DNA from: Cryobacterium algoricola
Lineage (GTDB): Bacteria > Actinomycetota > Actinomycetes > Actinomycetales > Microbacteriaceae
DNA length: 64,000 bases
NCBI RefSeq assembly: GCF_004402485.1
Contig: NZ_SOFG01000004.1
Span: forward strand, 891,834-955,833
Reading direction: 5' to 3'
Both the position numbers and the translations under genes were made by a program. Under the pieces are notes generated by a model. That model saw only the letters and a list, made by a program, of their open reading frames with translations. It was not told the DNA's origin and did not search any database. Positions 9,291 to 19,600 of the stretch are shown here, in pieces; positions within the stretch are counted from its first letter, which is position 1, and each line of letters starts with the position of its first letter.

Positions 9291-9563
9291 TCAGTCGAGT
9301 GCCTCGGTGAGCTTGTCGGAGATTTCGTCCAGGTCGAAGAAGTTGTCGATCACGATGACGGTCGCAGGTACGTCGCCGATCTGCGGAGCCAGGTCCGCCG
9401 ACGTCAGGACGATCTCCGCGTCCCTGGCCATCCCCCGGGCGACGCCGATGTCGGCGGCCTCGACATCCGCGTCGATCCCGAGAGTGCGCAACACCTTCTC
9501 GGTGTTCATCTTGAGCAGGACAGAGGTCCCGATGCCCATACCGCAGACGGCGATGATCTTCAT
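9291..9563 (-). CDS. ulaB: PTS ascorbate-type IIB subunit
   Basis: 90-residue cytoplasmic phosphocarrier. The active-site cysteine is Cys7 in AVCGMGIGTSVLLK, the signature of lactose/ascorbate-type IIB domains. It takes phosphate from IIA and gives it to the sugar held by IIC. The remaining length and fold match a full-length stand-alone IIB. Its ATG overlaps the IIA stop by four bases, so the two are translationally coupled. Confidence 0.92.
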   Translation of the reverse strand: MKIIAVCGMGIGTSVLLKMNTEKVLRTLGIDADVEAADIGVARGMARDAEIVLTSADLAPQIGDVPATVIVIDNFFDLDEISDKLTEALD

Positions 9564-10081
9564 GAGGTGGCCTTCCCTTCCAGGGATGAATCAGTGTGAG
9601 AGCGGTCGGAGTGAGAACGGTCGAAAGCGACGAGGAGCGCGTGCACCTGCGCCGGCGATTCCGCGGCCGTGAGTTCGGCGAGGGCATCGGCGTCGAGCAG
9701 CAGCGCGGCGAGTGCCGACATGATGCCGAGATGGCTGTCGTGGTCGGGCGCGGCCAATCCGAGCACCAGTGAGACGGGGTCGTTCTTGGAGTTTCCGAAC
9801 GGGATCGGAGTCTCGAGGCTGACCCAGCTCATTCCGGCACGCAGAACGGCCGGAGAAGGTCGCGAATGAGCGATGGCGAGGCCGGGAACGATGACGATGT
9901 ACGGTCCGAGGGTGTCGACTGCGGCGAGCATCTCCGCCGTATAGGCGGAGGTCGTGACGCCGCTTGTCGTGAGCAAGTCGCCGGCGAGCGTGATCGCGGC
10001 CCGCCAATCCGCCGCCACTGCGTGCGTGAGGATGGCGTCTTCGGGAAGCCCGCCCGAGAGACCAGTTGTCGTCACCGTCAT
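9560..10081 (-). CDS. ulaC: PTS IIA subunit (mannitol/fructose/ascorbate type)
   Basis: 173-residue cytoplasmic phosphocarrier of the PTS EIIA type-2 family. The phosphorylated His72 lies in GLAIAHSRP, and FGNSKNDPVSLVLGLAAPD is the conserved strand-loop that follows. It accepts phosphate from HPr and passes it to IIB Cys7. It is first in the PTS operon, with AAGGAG nine bases before ATG. The 130 bases upstream contain a 24-bp palindrome that is probably the ROK operator. The C-terminus ends in a Ser/His/Asp-rich tail that looks dispensable. Confidence 0.9.
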   Translation of the reverse strand: MTVTTTGLSGGLPEDAILTHAVAADWRAAITLAGDLLTTSGVTTSAYTAEMLAAVDTLGPYIVIVPGLAIAHSRPSPAVLRAGMSWVSLETPIPFGNSKNDPVSLVLGLAAPDHDSHLGIMSALAALLLDADALAELTAAESPAQVHALLVAFDRSHSDRSHTDSSLEGKATS

Positions 10082-10176
10082 CGTGCATCGCTCCTTGGTT
10101 CCGGGCCCTGGCCCGTGACTGCTCTGTCCGTCCGGCCGTGCCGGTGTTACCTCCTGAGCCTAGCCACCCTGCGGGG

Positions 10177-10200
10177 CTTTCGTCTACAAGTAAACGAAAG
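10177..10200. promoter_or_regulatory. Palindromic operator upstream of PTS operon
   Basis: Near-perfect palindrome: arms CTTTCGTCTAC and GTAAACGAAAG around AA (10 of 11 pairs). It lies in the promoter region of the ula-type operon, just past the end of the ROK gene. Its core, GTTTACTT on the minus strand, recurs in the ROK/transketolase intergenic region. It is inferred to be the ROK repressor operator. It could also act as a terminator for the ROK gene, but the shared sequence favours an operator. Confidence 0.65.
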
Positions 10201-10211
10201 TCGGTTCGTCA

Positions 10212-11423
10212 TTACGGCACGATGCGAACCTGGACGGCACCGGCCCGGCTGCCGGAACGCGGGGTGCGGGTGAGGGCACTGATGCGCTCCGTGGCGAAGA
10301 GGGCGTCCTGCGCCACCAGGGACGCCCCGAGGATGCCTGCCTTGTTGCCGAGTCTGGACTGCGCCACGACCAGGCCTTCTCCCGAGAACGCCCGCGCTCC
10401 GGCGAGCAGCGTGTCCCGGATCGCCGAGAGGAACGGGTCCCCCGCCTCGGCCAGAATTCCCCCCACGACGATGATCTGGGGGTTCAGCAGGCCCGCGACG
10501 TCCACGAGGGCAGTGCCGATCTCCTGCCCGGCCGCTGTCAGGAGCTCGACGGCATCCGGGCTGGCGAGACGCGCCAGTGCGACAATGTCCGAACTGGTGC
10601 GGACGCGGTAGCCACGCTCGTTCAACCGCCGCCGGATGGCATAGCCGCTGGCCACTGTTTCGAGGCATCCGCTGCCTCCGCAACTGCAGGGCTCGGAACC
10701 GTGGCGGTAGCGGTGGGCGACATCTCCGGCGCCCCCGCGGGCACCGCGGTACACCCGGTCGTCGAGAACGAGTCCGCAGCCGATCCCGAGCCCGAGCTTG
10801 AGCACGATCAGGTCCCGATACTCGGGCCAGCCGAGACGCGACTCGGCAACCGCCATCACGTTGACGTCGCGGTCTATTGCGAAGACTGCGGAGTATTCTT
10901 CCGGAAAATAGTCTTTTACCAGCACATCAGCCCACTGCTGATCGAGCTGTGGCGAGGCAAGGCGCCCGGTCTGCGCATCGACCGGCCCGGGAACCCCGAC
11001 GCCGATTCCTCGCACGTCGGCGCGGGACTTGCCCAGCCGGGGCAGCAGGTAGTCGAAGACCTGCGTCGCCCAGGTGAAGACGGCGTCCGGGCCTTCCCAG
11101 AGGCCGATATCGGCCTCGTCCTCCACGAGCACGGTCGAGATGAGGTCGGTGATCGCGACCCGGGTGTGGGATCCGCCGATGTCGACGCTGAGAAGGAGTC
11201 CGGCGTCTTTGTTGACGGCGAATTTCTCCGAGGGACGTCCGCCCCCGGACTCGCGCTGACCGGAAACCACGATGATGCCGGCGGCCAGGAGGTCGTCGAG
11301 GCGCCGGGCCAGGGTGATTCGCGACCAGCCAAGCCGTTCGATCAGTTCAGTGCGTGTTGTCGCTTCGCCACTCCTGATCAGGTCAAGGGCCACACCGGAT
11401 CCGGTGGAGGGGACATGCGCCAC
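10212..11423 (-). CDS. ROK-family transcriptional regulator
   Basis: 403-residue repressor. Residues 8-60 are a winged helix-turn-helix (RTELIERLGWSRITLARRLDDLLAAG, then a basic wing RESGGGRPS). Residues 75-400 are the ROK sugar-kinase-like domain with SVDIGGSHTRVAI (phosphate-binding loop), GVGVPGPVD, and the ROK zinc site: His237 and Cys246, Cys248, Cys253 in CSCGGSGCLE. Such proteins release DNA when they bind a sugar or sugar phosphate. The gene is divergent from transketolase (43 bases apart) and lies head-to-tail behind the PTS promoter, so it very probably controls both units and itself through the shared operator motif. Confidence 0.9.
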   Translation of the reverse strand: MAHVPSTGSGVALDLIRSGEATTRTELIERLGWSRITLARRLDDLLAAGIIVVSGQRESGGGRPSEKFAVNKDAGLLLSVDIGGSHTRVAITDLISTVLVEDEADIGLWEGPDAVFTWATQVFDYLLPRLGKSRADVRGIGVGVPGPVDAQTGRLASPQLDQQWADVLVKDYFPEEYSAVFAIDRDVNVMAVAESRLGWPEYRDLIVLKLGLGIGCGLVLDDRVYRGARGGAGDVAHRYRHGSEPCSCGGSGCLETVASGYAIRRRLNERGYRVRTSSDIVALARLASPDAVELLTAAGQEIGTALVDVAGLLNPQIIVVGGILAEAGDPFLSAIRDTLLAGARAFSGEGLVVAQSRLGNKAGILGASLVAQDALFATERISALTRTPRSGSRAGAVQVRIVP

Positions 11424-11443
11424 GATTTGCTCCCATCGATTGA

Positions 11444-11467
11444 CTTAAGTTTACTTATATACCAATG
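11444..11467. promoter_or_regulatory. Second copy of the ROK operator motif, between ROK gene and transketolase
   Basis: On the plus strand the segment reads CTTAA, GTTTACTT, ATATACCAATG. Aligned with the minus strand of the palindrome at 10177-10200 it shares the full eight-base core and most flanking positions (consensus CTTnnGTTTACTT then nTAnACnAA). It lies in the 43-base divergent promoter region and would cover the start regions of both genes. Confidence 0.6.
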
Positions 11468-11475
11468 TGAGCTGC

Positions 11476-13566
11476 ATGACCACAGTCAGCTATCTTCCCA
11501 CCCGCACCGATGTCGTTGCACCTGATCCTGCCGAAGCCAGGGCCGTGGCCGCGGCCATCGCCATTCCCGCCCATGTCGTACAGTCCAAAGGACATGGGCA
11601 TGCTGGAACGGCGATGGCGCTCGCGCCACTCTCCCACGTGTTGTTCTCCCGTGTGATGCGTCACAGCCCAGCCACGCCGATGTGGGCGGGCCGTGACCGG
11701 TTCGTGCTCAGCGCCGGTCATGCCAGCCTCCTGCTCTACACCCAGCTCTTCCTCACCGGGTACGGCCTCACCCTCAACGACCTCGCCTCGAGCCGGAGGC
11801 TCGGCTCGGTCACCCCCGGCCACCCGGAGCGAGGTGTCACGGTCGGCGTCGAGATGAGCACGGGCCCGCTCGGCCAGGGCGTCGCATCCGCCGTCGGCAT
11901 GGCGCTCGCCGCACGTCGCGAGACGGCCGTCTACGGCGCGGGTACCACCGTCTTCGATCACACGATCTGGGTACTCGCAGGAGACGGATGCCTGCAGGAA
12001 GGGGTGTCGGCGGAGGCGTCGAGTCTCGCGGGGACACTCGGCCTCGACAACCTCGTATTACTGTGGGACGACAACGGGATCACGATCGACGGGCCGACCA
12101 GCGAGGCCTTCGCCGAGGACGTGCGTGCCCGGTACCGCGCATACGGCTGGCGGGTGCTGGACATCCCCGATGCCACCGATCTCGACGCGATCGAGGGCGT
12201 GCTCCGTGTCGCGAGCGACCGTTCGGCAGCCGGCGGACGACCGACCCTGGTCGCCGTGTCGAGCGTCATCGGGGCCCCCTCCCTGGCCTTCGGCGGGAAG
12301 TCTGCAGCTCACGCCGGCGGGTTCGGCGAAGACGAACTCGCGAAGATCAAGGAAACGCTGGGCTTTGCTCCCGACGCCGCTCTCGCCGACCTGGTGACGC
12401 CGGAAGCCCTCGCCTTCTGCCGCAGGGCGATCGCCAGGGGTGCAGGTCTCGAGGCTGAGTGGTCGAGGGACTATGACCTGTGGGCCGCGCGGAACCCGGA
12501 ATCCGCGGGCGCTCGGCTTGCGGCATACGCGGGTACCGACAGCGCCAGGGCTCGTGCCGTGCTCGACGACGTGGCCGGTGGTCTCCCTGAACCCGGAACA
12601 CCCGTCGCGACCCGTAAGGCCAATGGTCGGGCCGTTCAGGCGCTCTCCGCGGCCTGGCCACTCTGGGGCGGCTCAGCCGATCTCGCCGGATCGACGAACG
12701 TCGCCGTCGCCGGAGACGCGGTGACCCGCGATAACCCGGGCGGTGAATTCATCCGATTCGGCATCCGCGAACACGCCATGGCGGCGATCCTGAACGGTAT
12801 CGCCATCCACGGACCCTGGCGTCCGTTCGGCTCGACCTACCTCGTGTTCAGCGACTACCTCCGGCCCGCCATTCGGCTCGCCGCCCTGATGAACCTTCCC
12901 GTCGTCTATGTCTTCACACACGACTCAGTCGCTGTCGGCGAGGACGGCCCGACGCACCAGCCGGTCGAGCAGATCGCGTCCCTGCGGACAGTGCCGGGGC
13001 TTTCCGTCGTACGCCCGGCAGACGCCACGGAGGCGGTCGCGGCATGGCGCCGCCTCATCGAGCGGCCAGAGGGACCGACGGCGCTGATCCTGTCGCGCCA
13101 GGACGTGCCCGTTCTGGAGCACGTCCCCGACCGTGAAGCCCGAGTGGCCAACGGCGGCTATGTCGTCTGGCAGCAGGGCAACGGACTGGACCTGGCCCTG
13201 ATCGCCACCGGTAGCGAGGTGGCCCTGTCCATCGAGGCAGCCGGGATCCTCGCCCGGGACGGCATCCAGGCCCGGGTGGTCTCGATGCCGTGTGTCGAAT
13301 GGTTCGCGGATGCCGGTCAGACGTACATCGACTCCGTCCTGCCGCCGGTGGTGACGGCCAGGATCGCCGTCGAGGCCGGTCGCGGGGATGCCTGGTGGCG
13401 CTGGACGGGATCTCGTGGTGATGTCGTGTCCATCGAGTCGTTCGGGGAATCGGGAAGCGGGCCCGAAGTGATGCGCTTGCGCGGGATCACTCCGGGGCAC
13501 ATCGTGGCCGCGGCGAAGGCATCCATCGCCCGGTGCGCCGGCGATCCCCGCCCGCTCTCGCGCTGA
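11476..13566 (+). CDS. tkt: Transketolase, second copy linked to PTS
   Basis: 696-residue TPP-dependent transketolase. It moves two-carbon units between ketose and aldose phosphates in the pentose phosphate pathway. Seen: KGHGHAGTAMALAPL and SAGHASLLLYTQL (substrate-binding histidines), the TPP/metal motif GDGCLQEG (about 169-176) ending in DDNGITIDG, the pyrimidine-domain catalytic Glu in RFGIREHAM, and THDSVAVGEDGPTHQPVEQ. Full length for the family. ATG at 11476 is used; a GTG nine bases earlier is also possible, and neither has a clear ribosome-binding site. The private copy suggests that the PTS substrate feeds into pentose phosphates. Confidence 0.92.
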   Translation: MTTVSYLPTRTDVVAPDPAEARAVAAAIAIPAHVVQSKGHGHAGTAMALAPLSHVLFSRVMRHSPATPMWAGRDRFVLSAGHASLLLYTQLFLTGYGLTLNDLASSRRLGSVTPGHPERGVTVGVEMSTGPLGQGVASAVGMALAARRETAVYGAGTTVFDHTIWVLAGDGCLQEGVSAEASSLAGTLGLDNLVLLWDDNGITIDGPTSEAFAEDVRARYRAYGWRVLDIPDATDLDAIEGVLRVASDRSAAGGRPTLVAVSSVIGAPSLAFGGKSAAHAGGFGEDELAKIKETLGFAPDAALADLVTPEALAFCRRAIARGAGLEAEWSRDYDLWAARNPESAGARLAAYAGTDSARARAVLDDVAGGLPEPGTPVATRKANGRAVQALSAAWPLWGGSADLAGSTNVAVAGDAVTRDNPGGEFIRFGIREHAMAAILNGIAIHGPWRPFGSTYLVFSDYLRPAIRLAALMNLPVVYVFTHDSVAVGEDGPTHQPVEQIASLRTVPGLSVVRPADATEAVAAWRRLIERPEGPTALILSRQDVPVLEHVPDREARVANGGYVVWQQGNGLDLALIATGSEVALSIEAAGILARDGIQARVVSMPCVEWFADAGQTYIDSVLPPVVTARIAVEAGRGDAWWRWTGSRGDVVSIESFGESGSGPEVMRLRGITPGHIVAAAKASIARCAGDPRPLSR

Positions 13567-13608
13567 GCGCGCACGGAGCGCCGCTCCCCCCGCCCGTCCG
13601 GCTGGGGG

Positions 13609-14337
13609 CTACTCGGGGAGGAGCTCGAAGACGATGCCGGTGTCGCGGACGCTGATCCGCAGGCGGTCGAGGCTCGGCACGACGAGGTCGGCGTCGAGCT
13701 GGTCCATGGTGTGCGTTCCGGCGACACCGATCGTCAGGCATCCGGCCGCACGACCGGCTTCGAGGCCGGCGGGGGCGTCTTCGACCACGACGCAGCGGCG
13801 CGGGTCGGCGCCGAGCAGCTCTGCCGCCTTGAGGAACGGCTCAGGGAACGGCTTGCCGCGCGGGGTGTCGTCGATCGTCACGACCGTGGCGGGCACAGGG
13901 AAGCCGGCGGAGTCGAGCCGGCCGAGGCACAAGGACCGGGCGCACGAGGTCACAATGGCGCGGCGGCTCTCGGGAATGCTCTGCATCAGTTCCGCGGCGC
14001 CCGGCAGGATCTCGATGCCCTCGAGGTCGTCGAGTTCGAGTTCGAGCACCCGGGCGATCGACCACTCGATCTTGTCCTCGGGGACCAGGCGGGCCACCAT
14101 CTGCCGGGCGGGCACCCCGTGCTCGGCACCGGTGAACGACGGGCCGAGGCCCGCTTCGGCACCCCAGCGCATCCACGCCCGGTTCACCGCCCGCGTCGAG
14201 TCGACGAGGGTGCCGTCCATGTCGAAAAGGACGGCGTCGAAAACCCGGCCGAGGAGAACGTGCCCGGCGGCGCCATCCGTGCTGCTGCCCGTGCGGTTCT
14301 CTGTCGTGCTCGCGGCGGTGGTGAGGCCCTGCTCCAT
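13609..14337 (-). CDS. HAD-family sugar phosphatase
   Basis: 242-residue haloacid-dehalogenase-family phosphatase of the beta-phosphoglucomutase/sugar-phosphatase type. Catalytic aspartates Asp39 and Asp41 are in FDMDGTLVDS, motif II is AIVTSC, motif III Lys is in PRGKPFPEPF, and motif IV acidic residues are in VVVEDAPAG. A helical cap lies between motifs I and II. ATG at 14337 has GGAAGG eight bases upstream. It is convergent with the transketolase gene (42 bases between stops) and divergent from oligopeptidase B. Dephosphorylation of a sugar phosphate is likely; the substrate is unknown. Confidence 0.88.
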   Translation of the reverse strand: MEQGLTTAASTTENRTGSSTDGAAGHVLLGRVFDAVLFDMDGTLVDSTRAVNRAWMRWGAEAGLGPSFTGAEHGVPARQMVARLVPEDKIEWSIARVLELELDDLEGIEILPGAAELMQSIPESRRAIVTSCARSLCLGRLDSAGFPVPATVVTIDDTPRGKPFPEPFLKAAELLGADPRRCVVVEDAPAGLEAGRAAGCLTIGVAGTHTMDQLDADLVVPSLDRLRISVRDTGIVFELLPE

Positions 14338-14422
14338 GCTGTTTCCTTCCGTGAAGCCGCGATAGCCGGCTTCGGTACTCCCCCAATTCTCCCTCGTCGG
14401 AAGCCTCACTACGCTGAACACC

Positions 14423-16636
14423 ATGACAACTGCTCCCCTCGGACCTCCCCTCGCCGCGAAGAAGCCCGTCGAACGACTGCACCACGACGACCTCGTGATC
14501 GACGACTACGAATGGCTGCGCGACAAGGAGAGCCCGGAGGTCCTCGCCCATCTCGAGGCCGAGAACGTCTACACGGATGCCCGCACCGCGGGGCTCGCAC
14601 CGCTCAGGGAACAGCTCTTCGACGAGATCAAGGCCCGCACCCGCGAGACCGACCTCAGCGTGCCCGTGCGGGAGGGCCGGTGGTGGTATTACACCCGCAC
14701 GGTCGAGGGCCAGGAGTACGGCATCCACTGCCGGGCGCCGATCTCGGGCCCGGACGACTGGGCGCCGCCGATCCTGGACCCCGAAGCCGACGGCGCTGGA
14801 ACGGCCGGCGTCGATGACGACGGCACCCCGGCATCCGTCGCCCTGCCGGCAGGCCTGCCCGGCGAGGAGGTCCTGCTCGACGACAACGCCGAGGCGGCCG
14901 GCCACGAGTTCTACGCCCTCGGCAGCTTCGACGTGAGCGCCGACGCCACCCGCCTGCTGTACGCCGTCGACACCGAGGGCGACGAGCGCTACACGATCCG
15001 GGTGCGCGACCTCACGACGGGTCAGAACCTCGCGGACGAGATCACCGACACCGGCGAGGATGCGCTGTTCGAACCGAGTGGCCGTTTTCTCTTCTACACG
15101 ACCGTCGACGAGGCCTGGCGCCCCGACACGGTCTGGCGGCACGAGATCGGCACCGACGCCGCGAACGACGCCCAGGTCTTCCACGAACCCGACGACCGGT
15201 TCTGGGTGGGCATCGGGCTCACCAGGAGCCGCAAGTACCTCCTGATCGAGGCAGGCTCGAGCGTGACCACCGAGACCCGGCTGCTCGACACGAGCGATCC
15301 CACCGGCGACTTCGCGGTCGTCTGGGCCCGTAGGGACGGAGTCGAGTACGACGTGGAGCACGCCGTTCTCGCCGGGGAGGACCGGCTCCTCATCGTGCAC
15401 AACGACCAGGCCGTCAACTTCGAACTCGTCGACGTCGCCGCGGGAGACCCGCACGGCCCGCAGCGGGTCCTGCTTCCGCACGACGAGTCCGTCCGGCTCG
15501 AGGGTGTCGACGCGTTCCGCGACTTCGTCATCGCCGAGTACCGGCGCGACGGGTTGACGCAGGTGGCGATCGCGTCCCTCGGGGCTGCGCCGGAGGCATC
15601 CGCTTCGATGGCCGGAGCCGCCGGCCCGCTCACCTTCACCGAGCTCGCCTTCGACGAACCGCTCTACACCGCGGGCACGGGGGCGAACCCCGAGTGGGAG
15701 CAGCCGACGATCCGGTTCGGCTACACGAGCTTCGTCACCCCGTCGGCCGTGTACGACCTCGTCGTCGGAACCGGCGAGCGCCGCCTGCTCAAGCAGCAGA
15801 CCGTGCTCGGCGGGTACGACCCGGCCGGGTACGAGCAGCGCCGCGAGTGGGCGACCGCGGCGGACGGCACCCGCGTGCCGATCTCGCTCGTCTACCGGAG
15901 CGACCTGGTCACCCCCGGAGAGCCCGCGCCCACGCTCCTCTACGGGTACGGGTCCTACGAGATCAGCATCGACCCGACGTTCAGCGTGTCGCGGCTCAGC
16001 CTGCTCGACCGTGGACTGGTCTACGCGATCGCGCACGTGCGCGGCGGCGGCGAGCTCGGCCGGCTCTGGTACGAGCACGGCAAGGAGCTGGAGAAGCGCA
16101 ACAGCTTCACCGACTTCATCGACTGTGCCCGGCACCTGATCGATGCGGGCTTCTCCTCGCCGGACCGGCTCGTCGCGGAGGGCCGCAGTGCCGGCGGCCT
16201 GCTGATGGGCACCGTCGCGAACCTCGCCCCCGAGCTGTTCTCCGGCATCCTCGCCGGCGTGCCGTTCGTGGACCCGCTCACCTCGATCCTCGACCCCTCG
16301 CTGCCGCTCACCGTCATCGAGTGGGACGAATGGGGCGACCCGCTGCACGACGCAGCGGTGTACGCGTACATCAAGTCGTACTCACCCGTCGAGAACGTGC
16401 GGGACACGCACTACCCGCGCATCCTCGCGGTCACGAGCCTCAACGACACCCGCGTGCTCTACGTCGAACCGGCGAAGTGGGTCGCCCACCTGCGCGAGGT
16501 CGGGGCGGATGTCCTGCTCAAGACCGAGATGTCCGCCGGCCACGGCGGGGTGTCCGGTCGCTACGCCCGCTGGCGGGAGATCGCCTTCGACAACGCGTGG
16601 ATCCTCGATGCGGCCGGGGTGCAGCCGCTGCCCTGA
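14423..16636 (+). CDS. ptrB: Oligopeptidase B-like S9 serine peptidase
   Basis: 737-residue cytoplasmic prolyl-oligopeptidase-family peptidase, which cuts small peptides after basic residues. The N-terminal seven-bladed propeller (from about 75 to 430) limits substrate size. The C-terminal alpha/beta hydrolase carries Ser589 in GRSAGG, Asp675 in NDTRV and His707 in SAGHGG. AIAHVRGGGELGRLWYEHGK is typical of oligopeptidase B. The N-terminus (VIDDYEWLRDKESPEVLAHLEAEN) matches the family start, which supports the chosen ATG. It stands alone upstream of the SNF2 gene, 27 bases before it. Confidence 0.92.
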   Translation: MTTAPLGPPLAAKKPVERLHHDDLVIDDYEWLRDKESPEVLAHLEAENVYTDARTAGLAPLREQLFDEIKARTRETDLSVPVREGRWWYYTRTVEGQEYGIHCRAPISGPDDWAPPILDPEADGAGTAGVDDDGTPASVALPAGLPGEEVLLDDNAEAAGHEFYALGSFDVSADATRLLYAVDTEGDERYTIRVRDLTTGQNLADEITDTGEDALFEPSGRFLFYTTVDEAWRPDTVWRHEIGTDAANDAQVFHEPDDRFWVGIGLTRSRKYLLIEAGSSVTTETRLLDTSDPTGDFAVVWARRDGVEYDVEHAVLAGEDRLLIVHNDQAVNFELVDVAAGDPHGPQRVLLPHDESVRLEGVDAFRDFVIAEYRRDGLTQVAIASLGAAPEASASMAGAAGPLTFTELAFDEPLYTAGTGANPEWEQPTIRFGYTSFVTPSAVYDLVVGTGERRLLKQQTVLGGYDPAGYEQRREWATAADGTRVPISLVYRSDLVTPGEPAPTLLYGYGSYEISIDPTFSVSRLSLLDRGLVYAIAHVRGGGELGRLWYEHGKELEKRNSFTDFIDCARHLIDAGFSSPDRLVAEGRSAGGLLMGTVANLAPELFSGILAGVPFVDPLTSILDPSLPLTVIEWDEWGDPLHDAAVYAYIKSYSPVENVRDTHYPRILAVTSLNDTRVLYVEPAKWVAHLREVGADVLLKTEMSAGHGGVSGRYARWREIAFDNAWILDAAGVQPLP

Positions 16637-16663
16637 GCCGCGGGAGCGTGAGAGCATGGGGGA

Positions 16664-19600
16664 ATGTCGCAGACCGGGCCCCCTGCACCGGCGCCGGGCT
16701 GGCGGATGCGTGCAGAGCCCCCCGCTGGACCGCCCACCGGGACACCGGGGAACGCAGGGACCGCCTCGAGAACCGATACCCCGACCGCGATGGGACTCCA
16801 GTTCGAACTCCGCGAGCTGACCCCCCGCACCGATGAACGCTGGCGTGGGCCGACCGCACAGACGGTGACGAGCCTGCGCGGCGGCCATGGCACGCTCAGG
16901 CTCGGTGTGCGCCCCGTCGTGCTGAACGCGCGCGGCAACTGGGTGCGCGGCAGTGTGACCTGGAACAAGATGAGCTTCCACATGAACCGGCTCGCCCTCA
17001 ATCCCGAGCACACCCGCTGGCTGAGCGAGCTGTGGGCGTTGAACCGCGCGGTGCGCGGGGTGTACACGAACCAGGAGTCGGACTGGCTCTACCTCGACGA
17101 TTTCGAGAGTTCCCTGCTCTGGGCGCACCTCGGCGAGGCGCGTCGCCTCGGGATAGCGCTCGTCGGCACGAAGAAGGGCGTGACCGTCTCGGTGGGGTCG
17201 GAAGCCGTGGTCGGACTCGACGTGACGCAGGCCGCGGCCGCGACCGCTGCCACCGCGCGGGCGGCTGCCTCCGGCGGGCCGACCGGCCTCCGCCTGACCA
17301 CGACACTCACGATCGACGGCACTGAGCAGCCGCCCGCCCAGGCCGGCGCGATCGGCAGCCACGGCGTCTACGTCTACTCGCAGACGACGCCCTCGGCCTC
17401 GCTGCCGACCTCGACCTCGACCGCGCCGAAATCCTCGCCCAGGTCCCCGGCCCTCGCCCTCTCGTTCCTCCTCGCCCCCACCCGCGGCCCGCTCAGCCCG
17501 GAGCAGACCCGCCTGCTCGGGCTGCCCGCCACCGTCGCCGTGCCCGCGTCCGAGACGGCCGAGTTCCTCGGCGACTTCTACCCGAGCCTCCGCCACGCGC
17601 TCCCGGTGACGAGCACGGATGCCTCGGTGAGCTTTCCGGAGGCCGCCGCTCCCCTCCTGGTGCTCACCGTGCGCTTCCTCCCGAAGCAGGCGCTGAGCCT
17701 CGCCTGGGACTGGGAATACCGCGAGGGCCGGGCCGTCACGCGCGTCCCGCTCGGCCACGGCCCCGACTCCGGCGGCCGGGACGCGGCCGCGGAGGCCGCG
17801 CTCCTCGCGGCGGTCGAGTTGCGGACCCAACACCTTCCCGAGCGCCGCGACGGTGTCTTCTCCGCACCTCAGCCGGGCAGCGCGCCCGGCTCGGCCCCGG
17901 ACACCCTCCGCGGGCTCGACGCGGCCGAGTTCACCGCGGACGAGCTCCCCCGGCTCGAGGAGCTGCGGGGGCTGCGAGTCGACCGGATCGGCGCGGAGCC
18001 CGGCTACCGGGAGCTCACCGCGACGCCGGAACTGACCATCACGACGGTCGAGACGAACCAACGGGACTGGTTCGACCTCGGCGTGATCGTCACGATCGAC
18101 GGCCGCACGGTGCCGTTCGGCCCGCTGTTCAAGGCGCTCGCCCAGGGCAAGCCGAAGCTGCTGATGATCGACAACACCTACCTCTCGCTGCGCCAGCCCG
18201 CGTTCGAGCGCCTGCGGACGCTCATCGACGAGGCCCGCAGCCTCACCGAGTGGGAGACCGGGCTGCGGATCAGCCGCTACCAGGCCCAGCTCTGGGCCGA
18301 GTTCGAGGATCTCGCCGAACACACCGAGCAGGCCGCCGCCTGGCGGTCAGCGGTGTCCGGGCTGCTCGAACGCACCCGCGCGGTCGACGACGACGACGGG
18401 CACGGCCTCCTCGAACCCGTGCCGGTGCCCGCGGGAGTGACCGCGACCCTGCGCCCGTACCAGCTCGACGGTTTCGCCTGGCTCGCCTTCCTCTGGAAGC
18501 ATCGCCTCGGCGGAATCCTCGCCGACGACATGGGCCTCGGCAAGACGCTGCAGGCGCTGGCCCTGATCGAGCACGCGACGCGCGAGACCGACCCGGGAAC
18601 CGCACCCGGACCAGAAACCGCACCGGGTTCGGCACACGCGCCGGCAGCACCGCGCCGCCCCTTCCTCGTGGTCGCGCCGACCTCCGTCGTCTCCAACTGG
18701 ATCGCCGAAGCCGCCCGCTTCACCCCCGGCCTCCGCGTGCACGGCGTCGAGACCACCCAGTCGACCGTCCTCGGCCGCGGCGGCACCACACTGGCGGATG
18801 CCGCCCTGCACCACGACGTGATCGTCACCTCGTACACGCTCTTCCGTCTCGACTTCGCGGCCTACCGCGCCGAGGGTTGGGCCGGGCTGATCCTTGACGA
18901 GGCGCAGTTCCTGAAGAACCACGCCTCCCGGCTGCACACCTGCGCCCGTGACCTCGACACACCGTTCAAACTCGCCATCACCGGGACGCCGATGGAGAAC
19001 CGGCTGCTCGAACTCTGGTCCCTGTTCGCGATCGTCGCACCCGGGCTGTTCCCGTCCGCCCGCAGGTTCAGCGAGGAGTACGTGCGCCCGATCGAGAACC
19101 GCGACGAACACGGCCTGCGACCCGCCGACACAACGGACGACGGAGAGCGACCCGGAAACCCGGCGCTGGTCTCCCGGCTGCGCCGCCGCATCCGCCCCCT
19201 GATCCTGCGCCGTACCAAGGACGTCGTCGCCCGCGAACTCCCCGAGAAGCAGGAGCAGGTGCTGCGGATCGAACTGAACCCCCGGCACCGGGCGCTCTAC
19301 GACACCTTCCTGCAACGCGAACGACAGAAACTTTTCGGGCTGATCGAAGACCTCGACGCGAACCGGTTCATCGTGTTCCGATCGCTGACCCTGCTGCGGA
19401 TGCTGAGCCTCGATCCGTCCCTGCTCGGCGACACCTACGCGGACGTGCCATCGAGCAAGCTCGACGCCCTCTTCGACCAGCTCGACGACGTCGTCGCCGA
19501 GGGCCACCGGGCGCTCGTGTTCAGCCAGTTCACGTCGTTCCTCGGCAAGGCCGCGGCACGACTCGACGCCCAGGGCACCCCGTACTGCTACCTCGACGGC

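Noticed and set aside
11440..11461. Sigma-70 promoter of the transketolase gene (TTGACT with TATATA)
   Set aside because: TTGACT is present, but the TATATA is only about ten bases downstream instead of 17, so no canonical promoter can be assigned.
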